From Pseudofabraea citricarpa (Eukaryota; Ascomycota; Leotiomycetes; Helotiales; Dermateaceae), in NCBI GenBank assembly GCA_029641185.1, contig JAPWGK010000017.1, positions 558,001 to 622,000 on the forward strand: 64,000 nt of DNA. Reading direction: 5' to 3'. Positions 23,131-35,312 of the stretch are shown here, piece by piece. Position 1 is the stretch's first letter. The number at the start of each line of letters is the position of its first letter. The notes under the pieces are model-generated. The model did no database searches. It was not told the DNA's origin and saw nothing but the letters and a program-made list of their open reading frames with translations. The translations under genes were made by a program, and so were the position numbers.

Positions 23131-26038
23131 TCACAGCCAGCTTTTGTGCGTGCTGAGTTTACTATAACTGCTCATTGAATGCAGATCCTGCATCTGCCTT
23201 CGCTGCCGTACTTCATAGTTTCGGCTGGCTTGCGATATTCCGCCTTCTTTAATATAAACGTGGTTCGTCTGGTCGTCCATGGCAACATGCCAATCCACAC
23301 TCAGTTGTTCCCCTGCCGGTCCACCGCCACAACTGCCACCCAATCGATGTGAAGGCGGACTATTGATTGCTAGGGCGAACAGGTTCGGTGGCTCCGTGAA
23401 ATCCGTCACTAGCCCCGCCCGTAGGAAGAAGTATACGAGGCAAAAAACGTTCATGCCAAAGACGAGTATCAGGACGAGGTAGAACACTGCTTGCCAATCC
23501 TGTGTATAACCCGACGTATATTGCTGTGAAGAGATCGAAGCATTGAATCGTTGCCACGCTCCCGGTTCTAGAATAGTGGTATTGTACTCCCAATAATGGT
23601 AAAATGATGAATCCGTGGTACTAAGCAGGAGAGTACAGCCTGACATTACAGCCAAGGCCTCTGCAATACTCGGCATCAATCTATCCAGTTTCGTTCCCTG
23701 CCCTTCAACGGAGTAAGGAATAAATTGGGTGAGGAGTCTGGATGTCGATGAATTTGCATTGGATATTCCCGTATTTAATGAGAGAGAAAGTGCCCATTCT
23801 GAAATCACATTTCTCCAGTCCTTGCTCATCGTTATCGGAGCAACGTCAACAGAGTTCAAGTAATTCATGCTGTTATCAGGATCTTCACAATGCGACTCAA
23901 TATGACCGCCATTTGTCCCCGAAACATTATACCGAGTACTGCAATCTGGTGAAAGGTAGGATCGCATTTGACAGAGTGTATAGTCGGTGGTCACAGTCGC
24001 CGGTGCTTTCGTGAGGATATAAATGGAATCACTCTGGAATACAGAGACATTGGTAAGGGAATTATAGTCAATCGGAAGCTATTGAAGGGTTAACATAATT
24101 GTACAATCAAGTTTAAGCAGTATACGAACCATTGGGAAAACTGGTGGTTGTCGCCCATAAGCTTCACCCCACTCAAAGATGTTGTCTACCACGGTACTGT
24201 TCAAGTATGTTTCTCCAGGCCGAACCTGAATTTCATTCTGATAACCAGGCCAGGCTACAAGCTGCCCTGGAGATAAGGTGGTGTTCGAGGTGGTGGCGTT
24301 TGGCCACGCGACATATATCAATGGAGCTAGTTCGGTAGCATTCATATTGGCACATAGAACATTAATCGTGGGACTGACAACTGACGCTTCTAACGCGTAC
24401 TCTCCGACTCCAGCGAGCTCAGCAGGTTGCAGAATATTATTTTCCCGAGCTCGAGCTGCGGCAAAAACACCAGCGTGCGGCATTGCAACTGTTACGTTGT
24501 TGATGATCCGATTATACTTCTCATAGCTCGAGGTTATATTGCTTGAATTGGTTTGTACCCAGCTTCCAGTGACGGTAGTGTTATCGAAAAGCATTCCAAC
24601 AGGCGGTGGTCGTTCTGTAAGATCTGAAGATTTGCCTTCTCCCGACGAACGGATTGTCGCCCAAGTAGTCATGTAGGCAAGAAAGTTGTGATACGCTTGA
24701 GCATTTGTTAGTCAATATCACTTAGTGCAAGAAATAATGGACATACCTTGACCGGCATGCTCGATAGATAAGCAAGTCGTTCCAGAGTAATCGGGATCCA
24801 AGTCGGTAGTGATGGGCGTTTCGCAATGATCCCGAATGAAAAACGGGTTTGCATAACTTGTTTGAACTTTCCCTTTCATCTCCCTGTTCTCCCAACCTCC
24901 ATATCTCAGGTGCGGGGAGACCAATGCATCCGAAGCGGTAGTATAGAACATAGAGTTGAGTGCTGCAATGAAAGTAACAACTCCCAGTATGGTTACTCCT
25001 ACATGCCTCAAATGTTTCCAATGAGTAATTAAAAATCCTGGCTGGATCACCCATGTTCTCATCGACATTTCCGCTACCGTGACTCCTCGAGATGTCTTTA
25101 CGAGTGATCTTCGACTCAGGACTTGTCCAAGAAAAGTGACGAACACAGTTACAAACGACAATTCTATTGTTTTGGCGAAGAGGGCAAAGACGATTGATGC
25201 TGTGGAAGGCGTTAGAGAGCCTCCTGAGTGGATCATTCGGCCGTATCTTGGTCGGACCAGAGCAAGCATCATCCATATACCAGAAAAAACTGTTGAATAA
25301 ATTGAAAGCCCCAGAATTGACATGCTAAGCCAACTGCCTCTTCCAGTATGGATATCTTCATTGGTTGCACAAGGTGGAACAAAAGAACCTAGCAAGTTAG
25401 CTTCAAGTGGTAAGGTTGGTCCAGGGCTTAAACATACCATACTTATCATTATCATTAACGTTGATACTTGAAGCTGGGGTTCTAATATTTCGATCATTGT
25501 TGTAATCCGAAAAGCCGTCCTCGGGGTGTTCATTAAAAGAGGTCATCTTGCGTTTTGACATGTCTCGTTCCCCGTCAATACCTTTCCCATCACCATCATA
25601 CCCATATGTGTAATTGCCTGTATCTAGTCGCACCCAGGCCGGTGAGAGCAATGGGTTCGCAGATCCGGGCGTCTGAGGAGAAGCTTTCGCATCGAAAGAG
25701 AAGTTGGAGAAATTCTTGACGTGGGAGGGATTGGGGCTCGGCTGCTTGGGTGAGGTTGGCTCCGAGTTCAGTGGTACATGCTTGATTGACATTGAAGACA
25801 ACCGCCTGTTTGTTACAATTCCGAGACCTCGCGCGTTACTCTCCTCTTCCGTGTCGTCTTCGGATGCAGAGTGGATGCTGGCGACCTGCGAATCTTGTGA
25901 GGCCATGCGGTGATAAGAGAGCCGGTGCAATTGCGGGAGAGCCTGGATTGTAGGAGATTCGGCGGCCGTTGAGGCCTCTGAGAGATCAGTTCCTTCTTGT
26001 CGGAGCAGACTCCTCCGATCTGGAGGGTGTTCGGCCAT
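23131..26038 (-). CDS. Large fungal multi-pass membrane protein of unknown function
   Basis: Four exons: 26038-25438, 25388-24747, 24695-24130, 24078-23131; 918 aa. Residues 1-200 are a Ser/Pro-rich, disordered cytosolic arm with possible phosphosites. Membrane segments lie around 220-245, 270-300 and 345-365 (LSMSILGLSIYSTVFSGIWMML; ILGVVTFIAALNSMFY), then a ~400-residue ectodomain rich in N-x-S/T sequons (NNTTVTGS, NSSNITSS, NATTSNTT) with paired Cys, and a final membrane segment (AVFYLVLILVFGMNVFCLVYFFL). The cytosolic tail has an ordered motif, LFALAINSPPS ... GGSCGGGPAGEQ, which I recall as conserved in related ascomycete proteins. It looks like a glycosylated surface protein, perhaps a sensor or wall-associated factor. 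I cannot assign a function. Confidence 0.85.
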
Positions 26039-27789
26039 GATGGGGGAGGGTCAATTGAGCTGTCTAGACCTGTCTTTGCAACACCACAAACATATCACGG
26101 CTTGTCCAACTCGACCTGTGCCACCGATGAACACAAGACGGAGCAGAAAACGGTCGCTTGCTGATCGACGATATGGGGGGTCGAGAAGAAGAGGTCTGTT
26201 GTGTCAAAGATGATCTGGATGATTGGAGATGCAATGACAAGCAGGTACTCGGAGAAAGAAAAAGAGGAGAATTGAGAAGGAAAGAATGTAAATACGGTGA
26301 CAAGCAAGATGTTGCTCCGCCGTGCACCCACAGCCCTACCTAACTAAGGTCCCTCCCTCTTGCTGGGTACTCGCTCGTTCAAGGCCTCAAGCGCAAGGCC
26401 AGCGGTCGTCCCAAGAATTTCAATCAATGTGATCGACCGACATGACACATGGGGGTCGAGGAGGTGCTTGCAAGGCGAGCAAGGGCCAGGAAGCATAAGC
26501 ATGTCGAGCTGTGCAGTGTGCAGTGTGCAGTGTGCAGTGTGCGTGCAGCAGTTTGCAAGTAGAAGTGGGAGGGAGCGAGGGAGTGAGACTTGTCGTGGGT
26601 GCGTACGAAGCATTGTTTGTTAGTGGATGCAGCAAGCAGGTGGCTGAGCGAGCCGAGGATTCCCAGCCGAAGCTTATTATTGGCAGCAGGGGATTACTTT
26701 TTAGTAGGGCCTTACAGTAGGGTCTTTAGGCTCTGGAGCCCACTGTTGTGAGCAATTAGGGTCTTCAGCCCCAGCCTTTTGGGGGCTTCTGGCGCCGCTT
26801 TCAGTGGGCTTTACTACTTCTACAACCACCACCGCTGACGTCTTTTGTCTATTTTCATTGATGGCGTCTTACGGAGTATCCCCCAGCACATCGTCTGACA
26901 CCAACCCGAACACCAACACCAACACCACCAACACATCATCTTACACAACCGATACATCTCCAGCCCCCCGAAATCAAAAACATCTGGTCTCAAGTTCCTC
27001 AACATCATGACGACACCCCTGCTCTCCCCCAAGGACCCTTTGGCAAAAAGATTGGGCCAATCGGGAGCACAGGCAGGATGATCTTCCCCAGGTCCAGTTT
27101 TGGTCTGAAGGGGTCCTCATTTCCACAGGCAAGGCGGAAGAAAGCAAACCTTGAATTGTGGGAATTGTGGGAATTGCTCGCACTCCCCGAAGCCCCAAAT
27201 CCTATGTTTCAGACAAACTGGAAGGCTCGGGAGCTCGTGAAAAAACGGAGAGACGAGTACGGATGAATTCCATAAACTGGCATAAAGGAGTCGCTTCGCC
27301 TTTTCCCTTCTGTCCTTGATTTCCTTTTGTGCCAAGGATCCGGATCCTTCAGAAAATGTCCCCAAAGCAACTCTAGGAGAGGGCCAGGGAGGGGAGCATG
27401 CTTGTTCTAGACCACTCTGTGCTGCTTGCTGCAAGTCATCGATCCAGCGGTCGAGACTGAATATCAATCATATCAATCCCATCATGGACTGTAATACTTC
27501 AACAGGTGAAGAGCCTCAGACACGTGACAACCTTACCAGCATTGGATCCGACCAGTTCATTTAAGAGGGACTCTTAATCTTCGTCTTTGATCCTGTTACT
27601 TATATTTATGGAAAGGTTGTCTGTAATGATCCTGCATCCTCTAAGAAGTCCCACGTATCCCAAGCAAGTGCGAGGAGAGTGAAATTGGCCACAGTTGCCA
27701 TCGCATACCGATAAGAAAGCGAAAACACCACAAAAGATGGGGCAACGGAGAGATGATAAGGCTGAGCAGCAAGTAAGAATATTGAGTCA
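26039..27789. other. Long intergenic region with a heptamer repeat and a possible short exon
   Basis: 1.75 kb upstream of the large membrane protein gene. It contains a GTGCAGT tandem repeat (own entry), an Asn/Thr-rich frame at 26861-27010 and a protein-like frame ending at 27266 (see findings). I could not build a complete gene from these pieces. Confidence 0.4.
26511..26545. repeat. Heptanucleotide tandem repeat (GTGCAGT)n
   Basis: Four head-to-tail GTGCAGT units from 26511, followed by a degenerate GTGCGTGCAGC end. Confidence 0.85.
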
Positions 27790-28652
27790 AAGAGAGCCTC
27801 TCGTCTATTTCTTCATCAAGAGGCTGAAGCCATTTTCGCCCGGCCCAGGCTCTCTCAATAAGCTCAGACACGCTGACAGGTTGTACTTCGGGGAAATCTG
27901 AGTGCACTGTCTTGTGAGCAGAGAGACCAGAGGCCCCATCGAGAGCAATCAAATTCAGGGTATAAAAGTCTTGAGGCTGTCTAGAGACATGGGTGACTTT
28001 GAATTTCGATCCCAAAGGTCTCGATTCGGCTTTCTTTAACAAATCCCATTGACTAGTAAGCCAGATGGGCAACATACCTCGAGATTTCTTCGCCTTCGCT
28101 ATCATCATGTTGAAAGATATGGTTTCGCCGATAATTAGACTGAATTGCGACCAGCCTCCAGCGTCGAGAGATCTCACCACACTTCGCAACATCCGTCGAG
28201 TGACTCATGCTCACGACTGCCTCACCATCGCCCGGAATCACAGTCACCTTGTCTTCGATACCGATGGCGAAAGTGAAAGGCTTGATGTTGCTCTTGATAT
28301 AAGTATGTCATAATAATTTGAAATAACCCCATTCGGAGATCGGGTGCGCTGAAGGCTGCTGCCTTTCAACAATTCAGCCGCATCAACCCACCACTTTGAC
28401 TGGGGGTTTCCGAGACTGTGCATGTCGTTAACTCCTGTACTTCACGCAGAGTTCTACTTGGGTTATGCGTGTTAATGATGCCGAACTCGCTTGGGACAAG
28501 GCGCTCAGTGGTTGTAGAGACATGAGCAGCTTCAACCAGTCTCAACTGCACGTGGCTGGTTCGTCCGAGAAGAAAATGATGGCTGAATTGCCAGTTGTGA
28601 CATTGTTCTGCTGCAGTACGTTCGTCCACTCTTGAACGTTATTGTAGTCCGC
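27790..28652 (-). pseudogene. NmrA-like / isoflavone-reductase-family pseudogene (multiple frameshifts, 5' truncated)
   Basis: Reading the minus strand, pieces of one NmrA-type NAD(P)-binding protein appear in the right order but in changing frames: ADYNNVQEWTNVL (from 28652), QLRLVEAAHV...LVPSEFGIIN (from 28548), AELLKGSSLQRTR-like (from ~28393), IKPFTFAIG...VIPGDGEAVVSMSHSTDVAK (28289-28182), VVRSLDAGGWSQFSLIIGE (from 28180), an EEISR remnant, and finally DFPEVQPVSVSELIERAW near the C-terminus (~27850). At least five frame changes are needed and introns cannot explain them. The N-terminal Gly-rich nucleotide-binding motif is missing. Living relatives bind NADP(H) as reductases or as nitrogen/redox sensors; this copy should make no working protein. 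Confidence 0.85.
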
Positions 28653-29675
28653 TTGCATGGCTGTCGTAGTCGAGGCTTTGGATTGCCATCTGCACATTAG
28701 TATCCTTAATCCTAATCGGTTCGTACCATATTGTCATCAGACATTGAAATACCACTTAGGCTCCATTTCAATTCGATTCACAGGGTTTAAACCTCCCTCG
28801 AGTTCTGCATTTTGGCACCTTCAATATCAACCCAACCCCCACGATCAGAACAACTACCTAGGTACCTACTGCCAAATCCAAAAGTCTTCAACTCCAGTCT
28901 CAGCCATTCACTTGGGACAGCCATTCAGATTCCTTGAATTAGCTTCTTTCGTCGTCGGCATCGTGTCACTCGGTTTCTAGCCAGATCTTCCTCGAGCATT
29001 TTCTTCTGCAGATTATCTACTTCATTCTTCTGTGATTTTATCATGATGCGGTATCGTTGTTACCCACATTCCGTTTCGAGCATCTATGTAAAATTATCAG
29101 CCAGGTAGGTATCTTAAACGAGCACAAGGATAAAGGCTAGACTATGAAAACTGTACATTCGAGCTTTTAGCCGTGAGTCCAGAATGGCAACGGAGCTCAA
29201 CTTTTGGCAACCAAGCCAGAGATTTTAGAACAAGATCGCGCTCTCTTTCCCCAGCTCTCTTGCCAACTTTCAGCGCAGTAATTACGTGATTGAGTGCGCC
29301 AGAATAGGCGACCCTCGGGACAGGCGAAAAGGTGTTCTCATGAGGTAGAGAGGCAAGTGGAAAGTCAAATTCTAATAACGTACAATTGTTACATGAAAAC
29401 CGAAGCAAGAACGAAACAGAAGCCACCAAAACCTGCGAGGATGAAAGTACAAAATTAGAGCAAGCTCTGAACAGACAATCCAAAACCCACTGATCCACCC
29501 TTCCTTCTTCAAACTCCATACCGGTTGCATATCCTCCCAAATATCAAGATCAAGAAGGGCAAAAGAGAAAAAGAAAGGAAAAGTCATCAATCATAGCAGC
29601 TCGTACAACAGACAGATCACACCATCACATTCAGCACCAACCCCGACCAGATCCTAGCGTACACGTCAATGCTTC
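28653..29675. other. Intergenic region
   Basis: About 1 kb between the pseudogene relic and the 3' end of the small membrane protein gene. A palindromic CCTAGG-centred sequence (ACCTAGGTACCT) is near 28855. Open frames here lack coding character. Confidence 0.4.
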
Positions 29676-29993
29676 TCAGTAGCGGTGGTGGTAACGACGA
29701 CCGTCATCCACAAGGGTCTCATCATCCCAGCGGTCTTTGTCCGCTTGCCTCCTGCTGCTATGTCTACGCTGCCTCCGTCGAATCTCCGGTTCTCTCTCCC
29801 TCTCATGTTCATGTTCGTGTTTCTTCGACCACAACTTGTAAATCACGGCCAGCAAGACAAGAACGCCGACTTTCTTGCGCGTGCCAATTCCGCCATCCCT
29901 CGGTGGCGAGCGTTCGTGGTAGCGCGTCGAGTGCGGAGCCGTCGAGACGGAAGAGCGGGAGTAAGAAGAGCGAGATTGAGGACTGCGGCCCAT
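29676..29993 (-). CDS. Small Arg/Ser-rich single-pass membrane protein (hypothetical)
   Basis: Uninterrupted ATG-to-TGA frame, 105 aa. A Ser/Arg-rich N-terminus (SRSSYSRSSVS) is followed by a short hydrophobic segment VGVLVLLAVIYKLW (about 42-55) and a very basic, His/Glu/Arg-rich C-terminus (KHEHEHEREREPEIRRRQRR). Such a layout fits a tail-exposed membrane protein. I know no family. The frame could still be chance, because the reverse strand is also open here, but the clean start and membrane segment favour a gene. Confidence 0.5.
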   Translation of the reverse strand: MGRSPQSRSSYSRSSVSTAPHSTRYHERSPPRDGGIGTRKKVGVLVLLAVIYKLWSKKHEHEHEREREPEIRRRQRRHSSRRQADKDRWDDETLVDDGRRYHHRY

Positions 29994-32243
29994 GATATAG
30001 GTAGGTAGTGAGTGGTCAAAGGTTCCGGATTGGGTTGAAGCTGGTCAAGACACCTTTCTTCTTCTTTTTTTCTCTTGAGGGTATCTGGACTTGAGTTTTC
30101 TTCTTTCCTTTAGCTGTTCTTTTGTATCTGGTCTTGGCTCTGTTAAATCTCCCTCTGCACAAAGATCCCCACGAACAGGTGCGCAATCTTTATACCCCTA
30201 GAGCCGCAGCATGACAGCGCCCGACATGTTAAGCATGCAATGGAGCGTTGGTAAGGCTGCTGATTCGACTGCGACAGCCTTACGGCAAACGTGAACCAGG
30301 CGGTGCAGTGCGGTGCGGTGCAGTGCATTGCATGACATGGCATGATCTACCTTGCCTAGGTAAGGTACAGAGAGCATTCGTGCGGCTCAACAAGAAACCC
30401 CCCATTCCAATTCCCAGTGCGCGACAGGTGAGAAAGGTCGGTCGCCTACTTCGTAACCTTGCGGAGCAACAGCACACAGAGGAGGACCGCTAAGTGTCCG
30501 TCTCACCGAGTACCTATGATGGCAGCCTAGTTAGCCAGTCAAGCGATGGCTTTTTCTCTCTCTTGCGTCGCCCGCTCTCTCCTCCCTCTGCTTGTACTTT
30601 TTTTGCAGGGCGAGCTTCTCTTCTCGACTTGTATAACGTCATGGGGGTTTTTTTACACTGGCCCTGTCGCTCGGCAGACCTGTTCATTGATCAAGATAAG
30701 AGCTTTGCTGCTTTGTGGCTTTTCTTTTTCTTGGTGCGCCGACGTCGCTAACTGGCCGAGTACAGTAGCGGTAGCAGTATGCCCTCTTAGCGTGCAAGCG
30801 ACGAGAACTACTTGCTTTCCTTCACACGATACCAGTCAAGTTTTTTTTTTTCTCTTTCTCTTTCAGTCCCTTGACTTAGCTTCGTCCTCCTAGGGGCAAC
30901 AGTATGTATGTGTAACCCCAATGGGATGGTTTGCTACCTGCTTAGGTATACACAAAAAGAGGGACAGAGGAAGAAAGAAAAAAAAAACATCGGATCGAGT
31001 CTGGCTAGGGCTGAAGAGAGAGAGGCTCTTGCGATTCTGATTATAACAAATCAGCCTTCTCCCGGGCAACTCTGGGTTGTATGTGTATTAGTGTGAGTGT
31101 GGGTGTGATTGTTACACCGCGAGACAAGAAAGCAAACCGCAGGAGGAAGGGTGCAATAGGCTTCCTCCACAGCACCAAAGCCAGAAAGCAGTTCATCCCA
31201 TAATTCTTTTGGGGGGTGACTGAGTCACGAAAGCCCAGTTCGGAGAGGCCATGTACACAGGCGATGAGCAGGCAAACATCAGCTCGATCTTCTTAAGCCA
31301 TCAAGTCAGTGGTCAGGCGATTCTTGACTCCTCCCAAACCCAGCACCGACTGCGATGCTTAAATCTTACTGTAACGATAATCTAACTTCTCAGAAAAATT
31401 TGAGCCGCAACGCCCGTACGAATATACCTCCTGCTTGCGTGTTTGCTTCGGTGGCGTGCGTGGTCAGAAGTCCAACCCGAGGAGGGAGAGAAGAGTGTCA
31501 GCGAGGTAGGTATCCCTAGCAGAAGAGGGCAAGAGTCAAAGGGAAAGGGCACAACCACGTCAGAGTCAGAGCTAAAAAGAAGCCGAGTACCTCAGGAATG
31601 CAGGCCGCTTTTTCTGGGGATTTTGGGGGCTGAAACGTAAATCTTACCAAGGTACCAGTTATCATTCGCCGTTATGGCAAACCCCGGGGACGAATGCAAG
31701 AGAGGAGAGAGAAGTGAATAGTAATCAGTCAGAATCACAAACGCAGGGGTAGCTCTTCCAATTAAGCAAAAACGCAAAGGAGGTTGGTTCAGCCTAAACA
31801 GGACCCAGCTACCACCTAGCAAGCTCACCTGACGAATATACTCTAGCAAGAGGGAAAAGAGACGTCACAAAACTGAGCTATATGAATGAAAACAGAATTG
31901 CACATCGACGAAAACAGAATCGACTAAGAAATTATATTTGTTAAGCGCGCCTTACTTTCTTACAGTGAATGTACTAGCCCCTGCTATTTTTGCTCTCTGG
32001 TATCACTCGCATTCGCCAATTCGCCTTGGACAGACCTGACCTCCAAATTCCACGACACCCCCTAGATGTATACAGAGAAGAACAAGCAGGTCCTCACAGA
32101 AAAAAAACCCACACCAAAGAAATACTGCTTCTATCTTGAGAAGACATCAGCAAAAGTCAGGTTCCAATTAAGCAACCAAAAAACAGTGTCCATGAATTAA
32201 AAAATATTTTGGAAACACAAAAATACAGAGGTTAGATATGGCT
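29994..32243. other. Long gene-poor region
   Basis: 2.25 kb without a supportable gene. It holds poly-T and poly-A tracts (30841-30852, 30979-30987), a GTGCAGTGCG-type low-complexity patch (30301-30330) and a near-perfect palindrome around CCTTGCCTAGGTAAGG (30351-30366). Frames such as 30546-30893 are pyrimidine-rich noise. It may include a long promoter for the small membrane protein gene on the minus strand. Confidence 0.5.
30301..30330. repeat. Low-complexity GGTGC/AGTGC tract
   Basis: Imperfect tandem pentamers GGTGC/AGTGC. Confidence 0.6.
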
Positions 32244-33579
32244 CTACTCTTCTCTCGTGACGATCGTCGTCTTTACAATGCCCGCATTCCAATCAATCGG
32301 CGTGTCAGCATCGCGGCCACCTCCCGAGCAGAGATCCGACGTGCTGGAGTGCGAGCGAGCCGTCCTGAAGCCGGGCCGCCACCACCATGATTTCTTGCCG
32401 TCCTTGGACTTGTCCGTCTCGGCGTAGATGGTCGTCGTCACCTGGCCGACTGCTTCGATGCCCAGCATCTCTCGGAACTCGGAGCTGAGGGATTCTTTGC
32501 CGGCGTACGTGTCCATCATGTTGTTCTGCGACTCGCCGGACTCGCTGTTGTTGCGCGCGTGCATCATGCTTTGGTGTCTCTTCTGGCCCAGGAATTGCGT
32601 GAACAGTGGCCGCAGCGTGGCGATGGCTGCGGCGGTAATTCCGATTGCCGGTTCCACCATGGACCACTTGACGATGTTGATGCCTTCGTACGAGTAATCC
32701 TTGGTCAGAGTTAAGCGTCTGATGTAGACGATACGGACAAGTGTTGCCGTGCTCGCACTTTTTGCAATCATTAGCACATATAAATATCGTTATGTAGGAT
32801 AATACCTACAAGAAACCCAAACTCAGGATGAGAATCACAGAGAATTTCGTGCGAGGGTTCATTTTCATCTTGTAGACGAAAAATACTGGCAACAATCCAA
32901 AGGACCAATCAGTTGCAGCGCTCATAGCAGCATGTGCATATGTGACGTTGGCGAGGGTATCGTGACCTATACAATATCCATCTCCCCCCTCATAATACTG
33001 CCAGAGATAGGCGATGGGACGACACTGAAAGAGAAGGAAGAAGAAGTAGATGGTGCTGAAGACGCCAACTATAGCCATGGTAGTATAAATGACGATAAAC
33101 TGGTAGCGTTTAGACGACAAACGAAGAAAGTAGACACCGATAGAGGCTTTCGTCATTGCTGTCGTGACCACATAAAGGAGTTCACAAATAAAAATCAACT
33201 GCATATATTTAGTGAGTGATGGGGGGAGATGGTGAGTTTCGTACTTTTGCTCCAACTGGCATTTGGTTGGGCGGGATATCTTTCATGTGTCGCCCGAGTC
33301 CAAACTTGATGACCTCGAGGAGTAGGCTACACAGTGCAGTGAACAATATCTGGAATGGTTAGCCAGTCTATCAACACGATAGTCCGGAAGATCTCGAAGA
33401 TCTTGAGGCTCGCCACGTACCATCGCAGCCAAAGTGAGCCAATCCTCCCTCCCGAAGAACTTTTGGATGCCCAGCCTAACGTAGAACCGCAAGCTGACGG
33501 AAATCCAGGACAAACACAACGAGCACACTGCAACCCCGATGACTTGAGCACCCCGACCAATTCCAACATCTTCTTCCAT
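32244..33579 (-). CDS. PTH11-like / fungal rhodopsin-domain integral membrane protein
   Basis: Four exons: 33579-33421, 33349-33245, 33198-32810, 32757-32244; 388 aa. Start at the ATG 33579, the first in frame. Seven hydrophobic segments can be traced, e.g. GVAVCSLCLSWISVSLRFYVRL, ILFTALCSLLLEVI, FICELLYVVTTAMTKASIGVYFLR, VIYTTMAIVGVFSTIYFFFLLFQC and ILILSLGFFASTATLVRIVYI. Family marks are the FGREDWLTLAAM region, TKASIGVYFLRL, FQCRPIAYLW and WSMVEPAIGITAAAIATLRPLF. These proteins resemble the Magnaporthe surface receptor Pth11 (host-surface sensing) but lack an extracellular CFEM module here. The Ser/Lys-rich C-tail (~290-388) is cytosolic. The ligand is unknown; in many ascomycetes dozens of paralogues exist. 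Confidence 0.9.
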
Positions 33580-35312
33580 GCTGTTGGACACGGCGAATAT
33601 TTCGGGATCAACCAGAGACAAGACTGAGATATGAGACGAACGACAATTGATGTCCAAGGCTACCTTCACTACCCGGGGCGAGGGAGAACCCCCCGAGTAG
33701 ATATGGATCTACTGAGAGCTGCAATAAGTAAGGCTGTGGCTTGAACCGTGACATCGTGAACATCCATTATGAATCGAGCCTGCACGGGCCTGGGCCCCAA
33801 GAAAGCACAAATACCTGTCTTCAACAAATAGATCTGCGTCCTTGAGGTGGTTGGTGGAAGCTACTGAGGGCTAGCGAGCTAATCGTGCTCGTTAATCGAT
33901 AGAGCCACTGCTAAAGGAGAAGAACTAATCTCAGACGAGACTGGAAAATGCAAGCCACCAGAGTGTGATGGCAGAGGCTTTGAGCCTCTGGATCTCTGTA
34001 CAATAAGTAATCTTCCTGAACTCAGCCCGAAGCACATTTTGGCAGTGAGTGACAGGTATGATTGGAGGCCGCTAGAAAGCCAGCCAGGAGAACAATAGAC
34101 AGCATATTTCAGGATCTGAAACTGGAACCGCCACGTGGCTTCTCGCCGTGGAAAAAGAAAGGAGAACAAGAATCATGATGTCTCGAGAGTCGAGCGAAGC
34201 AGAGAATTCCAGGAGTCTCGTGTAACGATAATGTCGCGTCGTCTGAAGAAGCAAAGAGGTGCAAAACATCACATCACATCACATCACCCCCGCAAGCGGG
34301 CTGTCAGATCGAGGTCCATGCTCGGTTCCCGGCAGCAAACTTTAAATGCTTCTCGTCCGTGTTCAGTTCAGCTTCTCGCCATTTAATTCGAAGCAATCCC
34401 AGAGACCGTTTCCTGGGCTCTTGTGCGTTGCTGATGTTTGCTTTCGGGGCCCGCATTCATTCTTGCTCTAAAGTTTGCGTCAAACTCCCACGAGCAGTAG
34501 TGCTTATGGCTTGTGGCTTGTGGCCTCGGCCCGGGTCTTGTCTTGTATACTACTGTAGACAATATCAGATTTCCAACGTGTTTGGAGTCAAGAGTTGAGG
34601 AGTTTGCTCACCAGAAGAAGTGCAGTGTCGCCCTAATGGATCTGTGCGACCAAGAAGAAGCAAGCAGATCAGGCCTTACCACTCCAACATTGCTTTGCAA
34701 TATCCGAAGGTAGCACAACTCACCCCACAAAAAGAAAGTGTTCTGATGACATTTAATAATGGCGGGAGAAGCAGTGAAGGTTGTTAGAACCAAAGATGTT
34801 TTTCAGTATGGCGACCCGATGCCAAGCATGAGGGCATTGAAGGTCAGCCAATCAATATCACCAACAAAGTAACCAGCCTCCTTGTACATCCTCGGATCCA
34901 TGTCTCAAACACAACTTTATCGTCCATACTACCTCGATTACACATGATGCGGTTCCTGTCTCAATGCAAAGGTGCCCCCTCAAAAAAAGAAATTAATCAC
35001 GTGTACGAGGAACAACAGAGTCAAAAAGGTTACAGCACCAGCAGCATCTCAATAATCAAGTCTTTTCTTCAGATCCGTGTTGCGATGCCGACTGTGATTA
35101 GAATGCGAATAACGTTTGATTTACGAAGTATTGCCTGCCGGGTGAAACCCAATAGGCGGCGTCCGATGTGTCATCCCACTTTTGCTCCACGTCAAACTTA
35201 GCTATCTGTTGTGATAATGCGATCAAAGAACGCAAGATGCCGGATGCGGTTGGGTATTTTTCTCCTTCAACCTTGAAGTATCCAAGTACTCTTCCAAATT
35301 ATCGACGTCAAT
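33580..35312. other. Intergenic region with short pentamer repeat
   Basis: 1.7 kb between divergent genes (receptor on minus, oxygenase on plus). Contains an ACATC microsatellite (own entry). No coding frame of note. Confidence 0.45.
34266..34287. repeat. Pentanucleotide microsatellite (CATCA)n
   Basis: Four consecutive CATCA units plus a partial one. Confidence 0.8.

Noticed and set aside
30494..30893. Hydrophobic open frames in the gene-poor region
   Set aside because: Pyrimidine-rich DNA gives Leu/Phe/Ser-rich chance translations in two frames at once; no splice-supported extension.
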